Source: Haloferula sp. BvORR071 (lineage in GTDB: Bacteria > Verrucomicrobiota > Verrucomicrobiia > Verrucomicrobiales > Akkermansiaceae). From it: 64,000 nt of DNA. A program made the position numbers and the translations under genes. Positions 63,517 through 64,000 of the stretch are shown piece by piece. The notes beneath the pieces are model-generated. The model made no database searches. It was not told where the DNA came from and was given only the letters and a program-made list of their open reading frames with translations. Every line of letters begins with the position of its first letter. Position 1 is the stretch's first letter. The stretch covers positions 62,001 through 126,000 of the forward strand of contig NZ_BATP01000019.1 of NCBI RefSeq assembly GCF_000739615.1. The letters are read 5' to 3'.

Positions 63517-64000
63517 TCATGGATGGTTTTCGCCGTGAGGCGTGATGGTTTCGCCACGCACCATCTTCGGCGGGAAGACGGGCATTACCTCCGGGTAGGC
63601 AGGATGATGGGGATCGTGGCAATCCGTGCAGGTGTTGCGGGTGCGTCCGCCGCGGGTGAGGTCCCAGTGACCCTGCATGCCGCCGTGGCTGCCATTCTGA
63701 TAGTCGCGGAACTGGGGCCCATGGCACTGTGCGCAGAGCATCAGGGTCTGGGAAAATTCGAGCGGTCGGCCGTCTGCCTGCTTCAGGGTATCGTAGTCAG
63801 TCGCATTGTGGCAGCTCAGGCAGCTCTGGTTGCCATGCGCGAAATGGAGACCCTGGTGGAAATCCTTGAGCGTGGTGCCACTACGAGTCTCGTAGTTCGG
63901 CTGGCGGGTATCATGGCAGGTCGCGCAGGCGATCGTCACCGGCTGGCCCTGGCTATCCACCTCCCCGGTGGCCACCCGCGGGATCCCGGCCGGGGTGCGA
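63517..64000 (-). CDS. multihaem cytochrome c (5' end cut by window edge)
   Basis: The visible C-terminal 161 codons carry four CXXCH haem sites (CATCH, CLSCH, CAQCH, CTDCH). The frame is open to the window edge, so the true start and probably more haem sites lie outside; an internal GTG at 63975 is not the start. It begins the respiratory operon with ferredoxin and NrfD genes and should be periplasmic. Confidence 0.85.
   Translation of the reverse strand, partial: RTPAGIPRVATGEVDSQGQPVTIACATCHDTRQPNYETRSGTTLKDFHQGLHFAHGNQSCLSCHNATDYDTLKQADGRPLEFSQTLMLCAQCHGPQFRDYQNGSHGGMQGHWDLTRGGRTRNTCTDCHDPHHPAYPEVMPVFPPKMVRGETITPHGENHP

Overview
The window looks like a high-GC chromosomal segment of a Verrucomicrobiota bacterium, probably near Luteolibacter/Haloferula. 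This is inferred from gene content only: a Verru_Chthon-cassette-A-type protein, a PEP-CTERM protein, autotransporter-type beta-strand-repeat proteins without a barrel, a DUF1549/DUF1553 + DUF1501 pair, three ECF sigma modules (two with FecR, one with a Ser/Thr kinase), sulfatase and glycan-active enzymes.

Layout. 0.2-6.2 kb: RidA-like protein, ECF sigma plus TPR Ser/Thr kinase, NAD(P)-binding protein plus small membrane protein. 6.2-6.4 kb: an array of short palindromes. 6.4-12.3 kb (minus): ECF sigma - FecR regulator (ATGA overlap) - large secreted sulfatase. 12.5-16.9 kb (minus): Verru_Chthon A-like protein and a small secreted protein. 17.3-22.7 kb (minus): GH76 mannanase-like enzyme, a NarL-type response regulator, a large beta-strand-repeat surface protein. 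22.9-25.1 kb (plus): second ECF sigma - FecR/LamG module. 25.2-31.4 kb (minus): tight operon of PEP-CTERM protein, beta-propeller protein, GH9 and a clan-D-like glycosidase. 31.6-35.2 kb (plus): DUF1549/1553 and DUF1501 pair. 35.3 kb: tRNA-Phe(GAA). 36.1-37.4 kb: Rrf2 regulator and cysE, divergent with start codons sharing bases. 37.5-38.5 kb: ArsR-AHSA1 pair with two operator-like sites. 38.6-45.5 kb: lipoprotein, AlbA_2-like protein, RCC1-repeat secreted protein, two overlapping LysR-type regulators.

45.84-61.20 kb is an accessory island of about 15.4 kb, bounded by a perfect 25-bp inverted repeat and carrying further TTGCA-N7-TGCAA dyads just inside both ends. Its core is a divergent repressor/Cro-like switch with a perfect 26-bp palindromic operator. 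The leftward arm carries tail-type genes (hub-like ORF split by an in-frame TAG, tape measure, gp10-like protein), an Abi-alpha-like protein, an HNH nuclease and an excisionase-like protein. The rightward arm carries small HTH proteins, a Mu-transposase-N-terminus-like protein, three copies of a DUF3102-like domain and, at the very end, a two-gene CBASS: a CD-NTase translationally coupled to a Cap15-like 2TM/beta-barrel effector. No terminase, portal, capsid, complete transposase or integrase is visible, so it reads as a defective or satellite-like phage element carrying anti-phage cargo.

61.26-64.0 kb (minus): respiratory module of multihaem cytochrome c (cut by the window edge), Tat-exported four-cluster ferredoxin and NrfD-type quinone-reactive membrane subunit. 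Nothing gene-like is supported at 1-221.
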